The translations under genes were made by a program, and so were the position numbers. Positions 1 to 6,566 of a stretch of 8,496 nt of DNA are shown here, piece by piece. The notes below the pieces were generated by a model. The model saw only the letters and a program-made list of their open reading frames with translations. It had not been told where the DNA came from and did no database searches. Source of the DNA: an uncultured Prevotella sp. (GTDB taxonomy: Bacteria; Bacteroidota; Bacteroidia; Bacteroidales; Bacteroidaceae); NCBI GenBank assembly GCA_946998295.1, contig CAMPYS010000052.1:1-8496 (forward strand). Reading direction: 5' to 3'. The first letter of the stretch is position 1. Each line of letters starts with the position of its first letter.

Positions 1-55
1 TACGGGGCTTCGGGGAAGATATTTATACTCTTTTGAGTTTTACCGGACAGCAATA
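1..55. mobile_element. Insertion-sequence end, left copy (outer part lies beyond the window)
   Basis: Bases 3-55 are the reverse complement of 8444-8496 with only two mismatches over 53 positions, and similarity stops abruptly at both inner borders. The inner terminus reads TTTTACCGGACAGCAATA. At the border an interrupted reading frame begins: a TAA at 54-56 ends the frame that then runs open to 1091, which is what insertion into a gene looks like. Long near-identical inverted ends are typical of IS terminal inverted repeats, or of the same IS end met twice in opposite orientation. No transposase is inside the window, so I cannot assign a family. The alternative is a non-IS repeat on which an assembly broke. 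Confidence 0.6.
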
Positions 56-56
56 A

Positions 57-1091
57 ATAGAAAACAATCAATTAAAAGAAGCCAAGAAGCATATAGACGA
101 ATACATTAAATACACGGGTGTGCTGAATGGGCAACAAGAACTAACAGAAGAAAGAATATCTTTCTTTTTCTATATAGGCAAATATTACGAAGCGATAGAA
201 AAAAATGATTCTGCGGAATATTTCTATCGTAAATTATGGAATGGTTTTGATGAAATTGAATATCAAGAAGCTGCATATAAAGGCTTGTTGTCCGTATTCG
301 AGAAAAGTGGCGAGAAAGACTCCATTGCCAAATATGCCCGATTATTTGCCGATTCCAACGATTCAGCAAATTTTCAGAAGTCAGCAACAGAAATAACACG
401 GGCGCAAGCTTTGTATAACTACAACGAAAGTAAAAGAAAGGCTACTGAAAAAGAAGAAGAAAACAACAACCTTATACGTGTCATATACGGAATACTTTTC
501 CTTGTATCAGCTATATCGGTAATCGGATATTTACATAGAAAAAAGATGTCTGATAAAAGAAAAGCACAGCAGATGGCTGCCAACAAAGAATATTCCTCAT
601 TGCTATTTAGATTTAGCAAAGCCACCAGCGATGTGCAGGCGTTAAGACATGATATGGAAGGATTCAAAAAGCAGAAAGAGCAAGAGATCATACACCTGCA
701 AGAGCAGCTATCGTTCTATCAGGAAGATACGGCAAAGGAAAAGGAATGGGATATAGAGCAGGCTTTGCTTTCTCATCAAATAGTGATTAGATTTCATGAT
801 TTGGCAGCCCATGCCAACATGCCAACGGAAAAAGAGTGGCGTCATCTCATTGAAATTATTTCACGACATCTATCTGATTTCTATACTAAGATAGATAATG
901 CAAGTTACGCACTTACCAGCCAGGAAATAAAAACTAGCATCCTTGTTCGTCTTTACTTTAGTCCTTCGGAAATCGCAACCTTATTAAATTTGAAGAATCA
1001 ACGTATAACAAACATCCGATCCGCTATTAACAAGAAGCTGTTTGGTATAGATGGAGCTAAGGGAATTGACCAAAATATTAGGAAAATGTAA
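57..1091 (+). pseudogene. TPR / transmembrane / coiled-coil / HTH regulator, 5'-truncated
   Basis: The open frame runs from the IS border; a GTG at 120 is available but is probably not the true start, because residues before it (KEAKKHIDEYIKYTG) continue the same helical repeat pattern. Counting from GTG 120, residues 1-100 are TPR-like helices, 118-139 a single membrane helix (VIYGILFLVSAISVIGYL) followed by basic HRKK, about 145-215 a charged coiled coil, and 265-310 a LuxR-like helix-turn-helix (LTSQEIKTSILVRLYFSPSE, then an IATLLNL turn and NIRSAINKKLFG). This is a common Bacteroidales architecture, often 500-600 residues with N-terminal TPRs that sense a signal outside the inner membrane while the HTH lies inside. 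Here 344 residues remain. Its position directly upstream of the peptide operon suggests that it once controlled that operon, which is inference. Loss of the N-terminus and of its own promoter probably inactivates it or removes signal input. Confidence 0.8.
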
Positions 1092-1136
1092 TCAATAAAC
1101 CATTTTCTATTAAGATACAAGTCTATTATAATCTGT

Positions 1137-1169
1137 ATTTTACACTTTTTCTTTAAGAAAGTGTAAAAT
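1137..1169. repeat. Perfect 12-bp inverted repeat upstream of the operon promoter
   Basis: ATTTTACACTTT (1137-1148) and AAAGTGTAAAAT (1158-1169) are exact reverse complements around a 9-base centre. The repeat lies 45 bases after the regulator stop and 14 bases before the -33 box of the operon promoter. It could be the terminator of the regulator gene, but the T8 run starts nine bases after the stem rather than directly after it, so a rho-independent terminator is only partly convincing. It could equally be a dimer-binding operator for the adjacent HTH protein. The sequence alone does not decide between these. Confidence 0.65.
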
Positions 1170-1183
1170 GTGTAATCATTTTT

Positions 1184-1215
1184 TTTGTTAAATCCTTACG
1201 AAATGATTAATTTTG
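1184..1215 (+). promoter_or_regulatory. Bacteroides-type promoter of the peptide operon
   Basis: TTTG at 1184-1187 and TAATTTTG at 1208-1215 are 20 bases apart, matching the Bacteroidetes primary-sigma consensus TTTG-N19-21-TAnnTTTG. Transcription would start around 1220-1224, leaving a leader of about 20 bases before the ATG at 1243. No comparable match was noticed in the short gaps further down, which supports a single operon from 1243 to 8185. Confidence 0.7.
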
Positions 1216-1242
1216 CTTTAACATAATCAAAATCAAACAACT

Positions 1243-1599
1243 ATGAATAAAATTATTATAGTAATTGCATTGTTTTTAGTTATTCCGATTAATGTTTCTG
1301 CGGATAATATTCAGGAAATATATCTCACTGTTGAAATTGTTAAACCTGGACATAACGAACCAATATATAGATCGCCAACTCGTCCTATTGTTGCAACTTT
1401 AAATAATGCTATTCTGACTTTCAAAGATTTAAAAGAAAAATATATTTTAACGCTTTGGGATGAGAATGGTACGCTTGTATATACAATGTATATTGTCCCG
1501 AATGTCTCAAATTATGTTTTACCTACAAATCTTAAAGGGAATTATAAACTGAAATTAAGCTCAAATTCATGTTCATATATTGGTAAATTTACTCTTTGA
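1243..1599 (+). CDS. Small secreted DUF3244-like protein
   Basis: A 118-residue protein. Residues 1-20 are a Sec signal peptide (hydrophobic IIIVIALFLVIPI, cleavage likely after VSA). The mature part fits the small Bacteroidales DUF3244 pattern: RSPTRPIVATLNNAILTF (43-60), then ILTLWDENGTLVYTMYIVPN (68-87) and a terminal YKLKLSSNSCSYIGKFTL strand pair (101-118), giving a compact all-beta domain with two to three strand repeats. It would be periplasmic or exposed, since no lipobox cysteine is seen. It is the first gene after the promoter and lies 40 bases before the peptide precursor, so the two are co-transcribed. Its role is unknown. A periplasmic immunity or chaperone role for the exported peptide is possible by position only. 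The family assignment rests on remembered motif shape, without a search. Confidence 0.75.
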   Translation: MNKIIIVIALFLVIPINVSADNIQEIYLTVEIVKPGHNEPIYRSPTRPIVATLNNAILTFKDLKEKYILTLWDENGTLVYTMYIVPNVSNYVLPTNLKGNYKLKLSSNSCSYIGKFTL

Positions 1600-1639
1600 A
1601 TCTACCAATTCTATTATTAATTTTTAAAAATTTAAAGTT

Positions 1640-1837
1640 ATGACAAAATTTAAATCTATGGTGGAAGATTCCATCAATCAAAAAGAACTCTCCGAAGTTT
1701 TTGGCGGTGTGTCATTAGAATCAAATGGCAGTAACATGGGAAGTGCCTGCAATCAGAAAGCTTGTTCTAGTAATACTACGAAGGCAGGCAATCTTTGCAC
1801 TTATGGCGATGGTATATGCAAGTCTCATGTAGCATGA
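1640..1837 (+). CDS. Double-glycine leader RiPP precursor with four core cysteines
   Basis: A 65-residue peptide. Residues 1-23 form a leader ending in ELSEVFGG, the LSxxxGG-type site cut by C39 peptidases, which would act after Gly23. The core (24-65) is rich in Ser, Gly and Asn and holds Cys37, Cys42, Cys53 and Cys60 (spacing C-x4-C-x10-C-x6-C). It has no transmembrane or lipoprotein features. A radical SAM maturase follows within 66 bases and a C39 exporter lies further down, so this resembles the Bacteroidales double-glycine, radical-SAM-modified peptides (the group I recall as TIGR04149). The cysteines suggest thioether links or disulfides, but which modification occurs cannot be read from the sequence. 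The gene is intact, and the ATG follows an A/T-rich leader typical of the phylum. Its product is unknown; bacteriocin or signal are both possible. Confidence 0.85.
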   Translation: MTKFKSMVEDSINQKELSEVFGGVSLESNGSNMGSACNQKACSSNTTKAGNLCTYGDGICKSHVA

Positions 1838-1853
1838 TTTCCTTATTATTAAT

Positions 1854-1889
1854 AATTCCTTTGATTAAGATTTCTTGCTCAAAGGAATT
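1854..1889 (+). promoter_or_regulatory. Hairpin between precursor and maturase genes
   Basis: AATTCCTTTGA (1854-1864) pairs perfectly with TCAAAGGAATT (1879-1889) around a 14-base loop: an 11-bp stem in the 66-base gap. No U-run follows, so it is not a classical terminator. In peptide operons such a stem often protects or separates the precursor message so that substrate exceeds enzyme; that role is inferred here. Confidence 0.55.
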
Positions 1890-1903
1890 TAAAAAGATTT
1901 AAG

Positions 1904-2947
1904 ATGGAATATGTATTTAATCATTATTATATTTTGAAACATGATGAGAAACGCACTATTTTATGTTCGCATGATCGAACGAGTTCATCTATAGATGTTA
2001 ATAAAGATTGGATAACTTTTATTCATCCTGTGTATGCGATGATGTTGTCATTTTTCAGTAAACCTTCATCCTTGGATGATGCTGTAAATAACATAGCTGC
2101 TTTCTTTGATTTTTCTTTAGATTATACTAGAAATTTAGTTTTGAATTTTGTTGAGAATAAAGAAACCTTTCATACTTTTTTTCAAGGCGTAGAAAATGAC
2201 TTTCCCAAAAATATAATAGTAAAGGCTACGAGAATGCATGATCGTATCGTGAATTACTTACCACAAGATTTTATATATACGGCAGTTAATTTACGATCAA
2301 GAAGAACGTTTGTTTCTCCAATTTATGTTACATTCATGTTAAGTAATAAATGTCTCACCAATTGCATTTACTGTTATGCTGATCGTCAAACAAAGAGTAG
2401 AGATCTGTCTTTTGATAAGGTTGAAAGTATAATAAAAGAAGCAGCTCAATTAAGATTATCATCTTTTAATCTTGATGGAGGAGATTTTTTCTTATATCCA
2501 TATTGGAGACAACTCTTAAGTAAACTTCACGATTATAACTATTATCCGAATGTAATTTCATCAAAATACCCTATTTCAAAACAAGACATTTTGGATTTTT
2601 CAAAATTTAATCTAAATTTACAGGTCTCATTAGATGCTATAGAACAAGATATTTTGGATAAAATGGTTGGTCATATTCCAGATTATGTCAGAAAGATGCA
2701 GCAGTCTTTGATAAACATTAATGATGTTATGCCCTTCCAGATAGCCACTATTCTAACTAAATACAATAATAGTATTCAAGAATTAGAAAAAATGTATGCT
2801 TTTCTATCAAATCTTGATAAACTGAAGCGTTGGGAGATTAGAGTTGGCTTTAAATCCTTATATACAAAAAAATTATTTGAAGAGATTCAAATAGATCGTA
2901 CATCTATTTCCACCATAGAAGAATGGGTAAAAAAAAGCAAGCTATAG
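1904..2947 (+). CDS. Radical SAM peptide maturase, N-terminal fragment (frameshifted)
   Basis: 347 residues end in a frame that is broken at an A8 run (2929-2936); the rest of the protein continues in another frame to 3375. Residues about 30-95 (FIHPVYAMMLSFF, then SLDDAVNNIAAFF) have the spacing of a PqqD-like winged-helix leader-binding domain, which is a tentative call. The radical SAM core starts near 138: Cys150, Cys154 and Cys157 in CLTNCIYCYAD are the CxxxCxxC ligands of the SAM-binding 4Fe-4S cluster. LDGGDFFLYP (190-199) is the GGE-like motif with Asp in place of Glu, and LQVSLDA (239-245) is a typical core strand. With one extra A the two fragments would join into 490 residues, a normal size for a SPASM-type maturase. 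It should modify the Cys-rich peptide encoded just upstream. As read, this fragment lacks the auxiliary-cluster domain and is probably inactive unless slippage restores the frame. Confidence 0.88.
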   Translation: MEYVFNHYYILKHDEKRTILCSHDRTSSSIDVNKDWITFIHPVYAMMLSFFSKPSSLDDAVNNIAAFFDFSLDYTRNLVLNFVENKETFHTFFQGVENDFPKNIIVKATRMHDRIVNYLPQDFIYTAVNLRSRRTFVSPIYVTFMLSNKCLTNCIYCYADRQTKSRDLSFDKVESIIKEAAQLRLSSFNLDGGDFFLYPYWRQLLSKLHDYNYYPNVISSKYPISKQDILDFSKFNLNLQVSLDAIEQDILDKMVGHIPDYVRKMQQSLININDVMPFQIATILTKYNNSIQELEKMYAFLSNLDKLKRWEIRVGFKSLYTKKLFEEIQIDRTSISTIEEWVKKSKL

Positions 2948-3375
2948 CAAAATTTGAGATAATTTGGAGTCCTGGCAGAGAAGTAGACTTTTTTCAGGCT
3001 AAGAATGGAAGCTTAGATTTTATTGGAGGTCTCTGTTCTGCAAACAGCATTCATATGTTTATTTTGCCAGATGGTAAAGTAACAATCTGTGAACAACTTT
3101 ATTGGAATAAGAATTTCTTAATAGGCGATTTGACTAAAAATAGTATTTCTGAAGTTTGGAACTCTGAACGTGCCTTATATTTAGCAAATATGAAGCAGAA
3201 GGACTATTCTATTCATAGCGCATGTCATAATTGTGAAATATTTGACAAATGTAAGGCTAATTTGAATACATGTTATACGAACATATTAAAAGTATACGGC
3301 AATGAAAAATGGGACTACCCTGATCCAAGATGTGCAAAGGCACCACGGAATATCTCAGAGAAGATATATGTATAA
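2923..3375 (+). CDS. SPASM domain of the radical SAM maturase, C-terminal fragment
   Basis: This frame holds the missing C-terminal domain of the maturase. GLCSANSIHMFILPDGKVTI then C gives C-x12-G-x4-C, and ACHNCEIFDKC gives C-x2-C-x5-C, followed by another Cys six residues later and a last one in PDPRCAKAP: the SPASM pattern that binds auxiliary Fe-S clusters in peptide-modifying radical SAM enzymes. The ATG at 2923 overlaps the end of the first fragment by 25 bases and lies just before the A-run, so it is a fortuitous start inside one original gene and not a separate gene. A SPASM domain without a radical core has no known activity. Its stop overlaps the next gene by eight bases. Confidence 0.88.
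   Translation: MGKKKQAIAKFEIIWSPGREVDFFQAKNGSLDFIGGLCSANSIHMFILPDGKVTICEQLYWNKNFLIGDLTKNSISEVWNSERALYLANMKQKDYSIHSACHNCEIFDKCKANLNTCYTNILKVYGNEKWDYPDPRCAKAPRNISEKIYV
2929..2936 (+). other. A8 run with frameshift (possible slippage site)
   Basis: The zero frame reads GTA AAA AAA AGC and stops at TAG 2945-2947; the SPASM frame is reached by a -1 step or by one additional A. Bases 2929-2935 form A_AAA_AAA in the correct phase for -1 slippage. One inserted A gives an uninterrupted 1,473-base gene. The causes to weigh are a real deletion, a sequencing error in a homopolymer, or transcriptional or ribosomal slippage. Confidence 0.85.
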
Positions 3376-5500
3376 GGTTCTATATCAACTTTATTTACTC
3401 TTCTTTATACCATTATTAAGTGTAGCCCAAGAAAGGGACAGTACCTTCAGGGATACAACAAAACTTGAAGAGGTTATCATCAACCAAAAGTTTATTAAGC
3501 ACGAGGTTGGGAAGTATGTTGTCAATGTGGTATCATTACGCAAAGGAAAAACCGATCTTATAGATCTTTTAGAAGAAGTTCCCGGTCTTATTGTAGATGG
3601 TGATAAGATTAATATACAAGGGAAAGGAAGTGTGAAGATTATGTTTAATGGAAGATTAAAGAACATTCCTGAAAGCGAGGTCTATTCAATCTTGAAATCA
3701 CGACCGGCTTATAACGTGACCGAGGTCGAAGTGATAAAGGAGCCCAGTTCTAAGTATGACGCAGAAGGTAATTATGGTATTCTAAACATTGTGACCAAAA
3801 GAAAGATTGATTACATAGGCGGTGATGTAGGAGAGGAAGTTACTTATCGTAAGAAGTGGACCAATAAAGTCCGCTCTAGTATGAATTATAGTAAGGGCAA
3901 GGTTGACGCTGCATTCAGTGCAGGATGGACGTATGGGAAGATCGACTATAAGGAAACAAATATTACCCATTTTTCAAATTTGGAACGATATAGTTCGACG
4001 TATTTCGCTCCTCTTCAGAATGAATATAATCTTTCAGGAATGATGGACTTTCATCTTGACAGTATGTCGGTTGCCGGTTTGTCTGTTTCATACATAAATA
4101 CTTATAAGAAGAACAGAGGAAGGAATAGTTTGGAGTCTTATGATTTAGCAAATAATATGGTAGATTCGGGCAGTTCATATTCTTTCACTCGTACACCTAG
4201 GGAAAATCTTACAACAAGTTTCTACATAGATAGGCAATGGAATTCTACAGACAAAGTTAGTCTGATGGCTGACTTATTTCGATACAACTATCACAACTAC
4301 TATAACTTTTTTTCCAATATCAGCAGAAGCGACGGAATAGAAACTAATGATAATTTCATAAACAATGGAAACTCTCTTCTTAATGGCTTTAGTGCCGCAC
4401 TTGACTTTGAAAAGCAACTCCTATGGGGCATTATGTTAAGTGGCGGTGGGAAAATTACGCTTTCAACAACGAAAAATACATCTGTCTATGATGTAACAAC
4501 GCTGCCGCTTCAGAACGACGCTTTTAAATATACAGAGAATATCTATGCCGGTTATCTAAGTTTGGACAAGAAAGTTGGAAACTTTGAGTTTATTCTTGGT
4601 GGAAGATACGAACAGACAAAGATAAAGTCTGTTTCCAACGCTGAAATCTGGAAAACTAAATCTTATGGAAAGTTCTTTCCCGATGTCAGATTATCTTGCA
4701 ACTTTGAAAATGGCTCTAATATAGCATTGAGTCTGAATAGTTCAATAGATCGCCCAGGAATCAGGAATATCAATCCTTTTTCTTATTACGTAAGTCGTTA
4801 TGGAATTGCCGTAGGAAATCCTGAACTAAGACCATCAACATGGTGGAATATTCGACTTAGTAATAGCATACCAGTTAATGGTGGTGAACTTAGTTCAGAT
4901 ATAACCTATGCACGGATATCAAATGTCTTTGACCAAACTACAACGATGGATACAATTTCGAATATTTCAATAACTCAATGGAATAATGCTATAAAGGAAA
5001 GTGTTCTTGGCTTCGAAACAATTTTATATTATTATAAATTGAGATGGGTAAAGATAACTGCTGTTGCTTCTTTAGGAATCTCCAAAACAACTTCTAGTTT
5101 ACCTTATCTGTCAGGAAGTCAAAAGGGGTTTGAACAATTCTACCTCACAAATTTAAGATTTATTTTTGATAAGGAGCAGGCTTGGACTGGTTTTTTAAAG
5201 GCTTCATATAATGGTAATGAAAGAACAATAACCGGTAAAATCGATGATACATTCAACATGAGTTGTGGCGTCAACTACTCATGTCTGAAGAATAGTCTTA
5301 ATTTGAGATTTGCAATAAATAATATCTTATCAAGTAAGACAAGCGGATATACTCGCTCTAATGATAGTATGTATATGATTTTTAGGAATAATTATCATCC
5401 GCTTACTTTTACTTTTGCCTTGTCATACAATTTTGGCAAAGATATTAGTATTAGGTCTAAGAGACATAATAATGAAGATTTAGAAGGTCGCTTTGAATAA
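3368..5500 (+). CDS. Outer-membrane TonB-plug / beta-barrel protein (OMP_b-brl_3 type)
   Basis: ATG 3368 is chosen because it directly begins a signal peptide (LYLLFFIPLLSVA, cleavage before Gln21) and overlaps the upstream stop by eight bases, suggesting translational coupling; the frame is open further upstream, but only inside the SPASM coding region. The protein has 710 residues. Residues 31-37 (TKLEEVI) may serve as a TonB box. About 33-145 is the plug domain, with VPGLIVDGDKINIQGKG, IMFNGR, and IKEPSSKYDAEGNYGILNIV. The remainder is a long series of alternating aromatic/polar beta strands ending in FALSYNFGK, followed by a charged tail. The usual N-terminal carboxypeptidase-D-like domain of this family is absent. 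It should sit in the outer membrane. In this operon it could pass the mature peptide outward, take it up, or act as a self-receptor; a nutrient role is less likely because no SusD partner is present. The gene is intact. Confidence 0.85.
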   Translation: MYKVLYQLYLLFFIPLLSVAQERDSTFRDTTKLEEVIINQKFIKHEVGKYVVNVVSLRKGKTDLIDLLEEVPGLIVDGDKINIQGKGSVKIMFNGRLKNIPESEVYSILKSRPAYNVTEVEVIKEPSSKYDAEGNYGILNIVTKRKIDYIGGDVGEEVTYRKKWTNKVRSSMNYSKGKVDAAFSAGWTYGKIDYKETNITHFSNLERYSSTYFAPLQNEYNLSGMMDFHLDSMSVAGLSVSYINTYKKNRGRNSLESYDLANNMVDSGSSYSFTRTPRENLTTSFYIDRQWNSTDKVSLMADLFRYNYHNYYNFFSNISRSDGIETNDNFINNGNSLLNGFSAALDFEKQLLWGIMLSGGGKITLSTTKNTSVYDVTTLPLQNDAFKYTENIYAGYLSLDKKVGNFEFILGGRYEQTKIKSVSNAEIWKTKSYGKFFPDVRLSCNFENGSNIALSLNSSIDRPGIRNINPFSYYVSRYGIAVGNPELRPSTWWNIRLSNSIPVNGGELSSDITYARISNVFDQTTTMDTISNISITQWNNAIKESVLGFETILYYYKLRWVKITAVASLGISKTTSSLPYLSGSQKGFEQFYLTNLRFIFDKEQAWTGFLKASYNGNERTITGKIDDTFNMSCGVNYSCLKNSLNLRFAINNILSSKTSGYTRSNDSMYMIFRNNYHPLTFTFALSYNFGKDISIRSKRHNNEDLEGRFE

Positions 5501-6554
5501 AATAAAAATTCATATTCAGCATGACAGTATGTTATGTGGTGTTACATGCTTAAAGATCGTATGTGATTTTTGGGGTAAAGACTACCCCATAGCCTCTTTG
5601 CATAGGACGTGTAGTGTAACGAATGAGGGAGTGTCTATGCTGAACATAAGTATCACTGCTAGGTCATTGGGGTTTAATACTGATTGTGTAAGAATTAGTC
5701 TCTATAAGTTGGCATATTCTTCTCTGCCCTGCATTCTCCATTGGAATCAAAACCATTTTGTGGTTCTGTATAAGGTTAAGAAAGGTAAGACGTTTTACAT
5801 TGCAGACCCTGGAAAAGGACTTGTTAAATACTCGCTTGAAGAGTTTAAGAAGCATTGGATTAGTACACAATCGGGCGGTGAGGAAAAGGGTATAGCTATG
5901 TTCTTAGAGCCCACACCTACCTTTTATGAAAAGCAGACAGATGAACAGCCAACAGAGGAACGCTCATTTAAGTTCCTTTTTAATTACATCAAGCAATACC
6001 GCAAGTACTTCGGGCAGATTGTCTTAGGTTTGCTCGTGGGCAGTTTGTTACAGCTTATTCTGCCTTTCCTCACCCAGTCTATCGTGGACGTGGGCATTAA
6101 AAACCAAAACATCGGCTTTATTTGGTTGATTCTCTTGGGACAGTTGATGCTTACGGTGAGCCGTACCGCTATTGATTTTATCCGTCGTTGGCTGCTGCTG
6201 CATATCTCGCTGCGCATTAACATCTCATTGGTGAGCGATTTTTTCATCAAACTCTTACGCTTGCCCATGTCTTTCTTCGATACCAAGCTGATGGGTGATT
6301 TGATGCAGCGTATGAACGACCACAGCCGTGTAAACACGTTCCTAACACAGCAAACGCTCAGCATCGTGTTCTCGCTCTTCACCTTCGTGGTGTTCAGCAT
6401 CGTACTGCTGTCCTATAATTGGCTCGTCTTTGCCATCTTCATGCTCGGCAGTCTGCTCTATGGCGGTTGGCTTGCGCTATTTCTCAGACGCAGAAAGGTA
6501 CTCGACTATGAACTCTTTGAGCAGCAAGCCATCAATAACAACAAGACTTACTAA
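5493..6554 (+). CDS. C39-peptidase ABC exporter, N-terminal fragment (ended by TAA)
   Basis: TTG 5493 is the likely start: an in-frame TAG lies at 5481-5483, the only ATG nearby would remove part of the active site, and the resulting eight-base overlap mirrors the previous gene pair. Residues 1-140 are a C39 peptidase: Gln9 (oxyanion hole), Cys15 in SMLCGVTCL, His88 in NQNHFVVLY and Asp105 in IADPGKG form the catalytic set that cuts double-glycine leaders. From about 165 an ABC membrane domain begins, with helices near 172-192, 207-230 and two between about 285 and 335. The frame stops at 6552-6554, but the downstream sequence continues the same protein in the same frame (FITSMQEIKLQD). In related exporters this point usually reads TYQFI, so CAA to TAA is the simplest explanation. 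This fragment has an intact peptidase and four of six helices but no ATPase, so export is probably lost. Confidence 0.88.
   Translation: MNKIKIHIQHDSMLCGVTCLKIVCDFWGKDYPIASLHRTCSVTNEGVSMLNISITARSLGFNTDCVRISLYKLAYSSLPCILHWNQNHFVVLYKVKKGKTFYIADPGKGLVKYSLEEFKKHWISTQSGGEEKGIAMFLEPTPTFYEKQTDEQPTEERSFKFLFNYIKQYRKYFGQIVLGLLVGSLLQLILPFLTQSIVDVGIKNQNIGFIWLILLGQLMLTVSRTAIDFIRRWLLLHISLRINISLVSDFFIKLLRLPMSFFDTKLMGDLMQRMNDHSRVNTFLTQQTLSIVFSLFTFVVFSIVLLSYNWLVFAIFMLGSLLYGGWLALFLRRRKVLDYELFEQQAINNNKTY
6552..6554 (+). other. In-frame ochre stop inside the exporter gene
   Basis: TAC TAA TTT separates two parts of one transporter that share the same frame (5493 and 6567 are both divisible by 3). Without it the product would be 731 residues, the normal size of a C39 ABC exporter. 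The stop falls between membrane helices 4 and 5. A single C-to-T change from CAA would create it. Confidence 0.85.
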
Positions 6555-6566
6555 TTTATCACCTCC

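Noticed and set aside
1614..1632. AT palindrome AATTTTTAAAAATT before the precursor gene
   Set aside because: Such A/T-rich stretches are the normal translation-start context in this phylum and a low-complexity palindrome is expected by chance.
3302..3367. Earlier ATG for the outer-membrane protein
   Set aside because: It would add 22 hydrophilic residues before a signal peptide and lies fully inside the SPASM coding region; ATG 3368 starts the signal peptide directly.
2923..3375. SPASM fragment as an independent gene with its own ATG
   Set aside because: The ATG lies in the coding sequence of the upstream fragment next to the A8 run, and the two parts together make exactly one normal maturase when one A is added.
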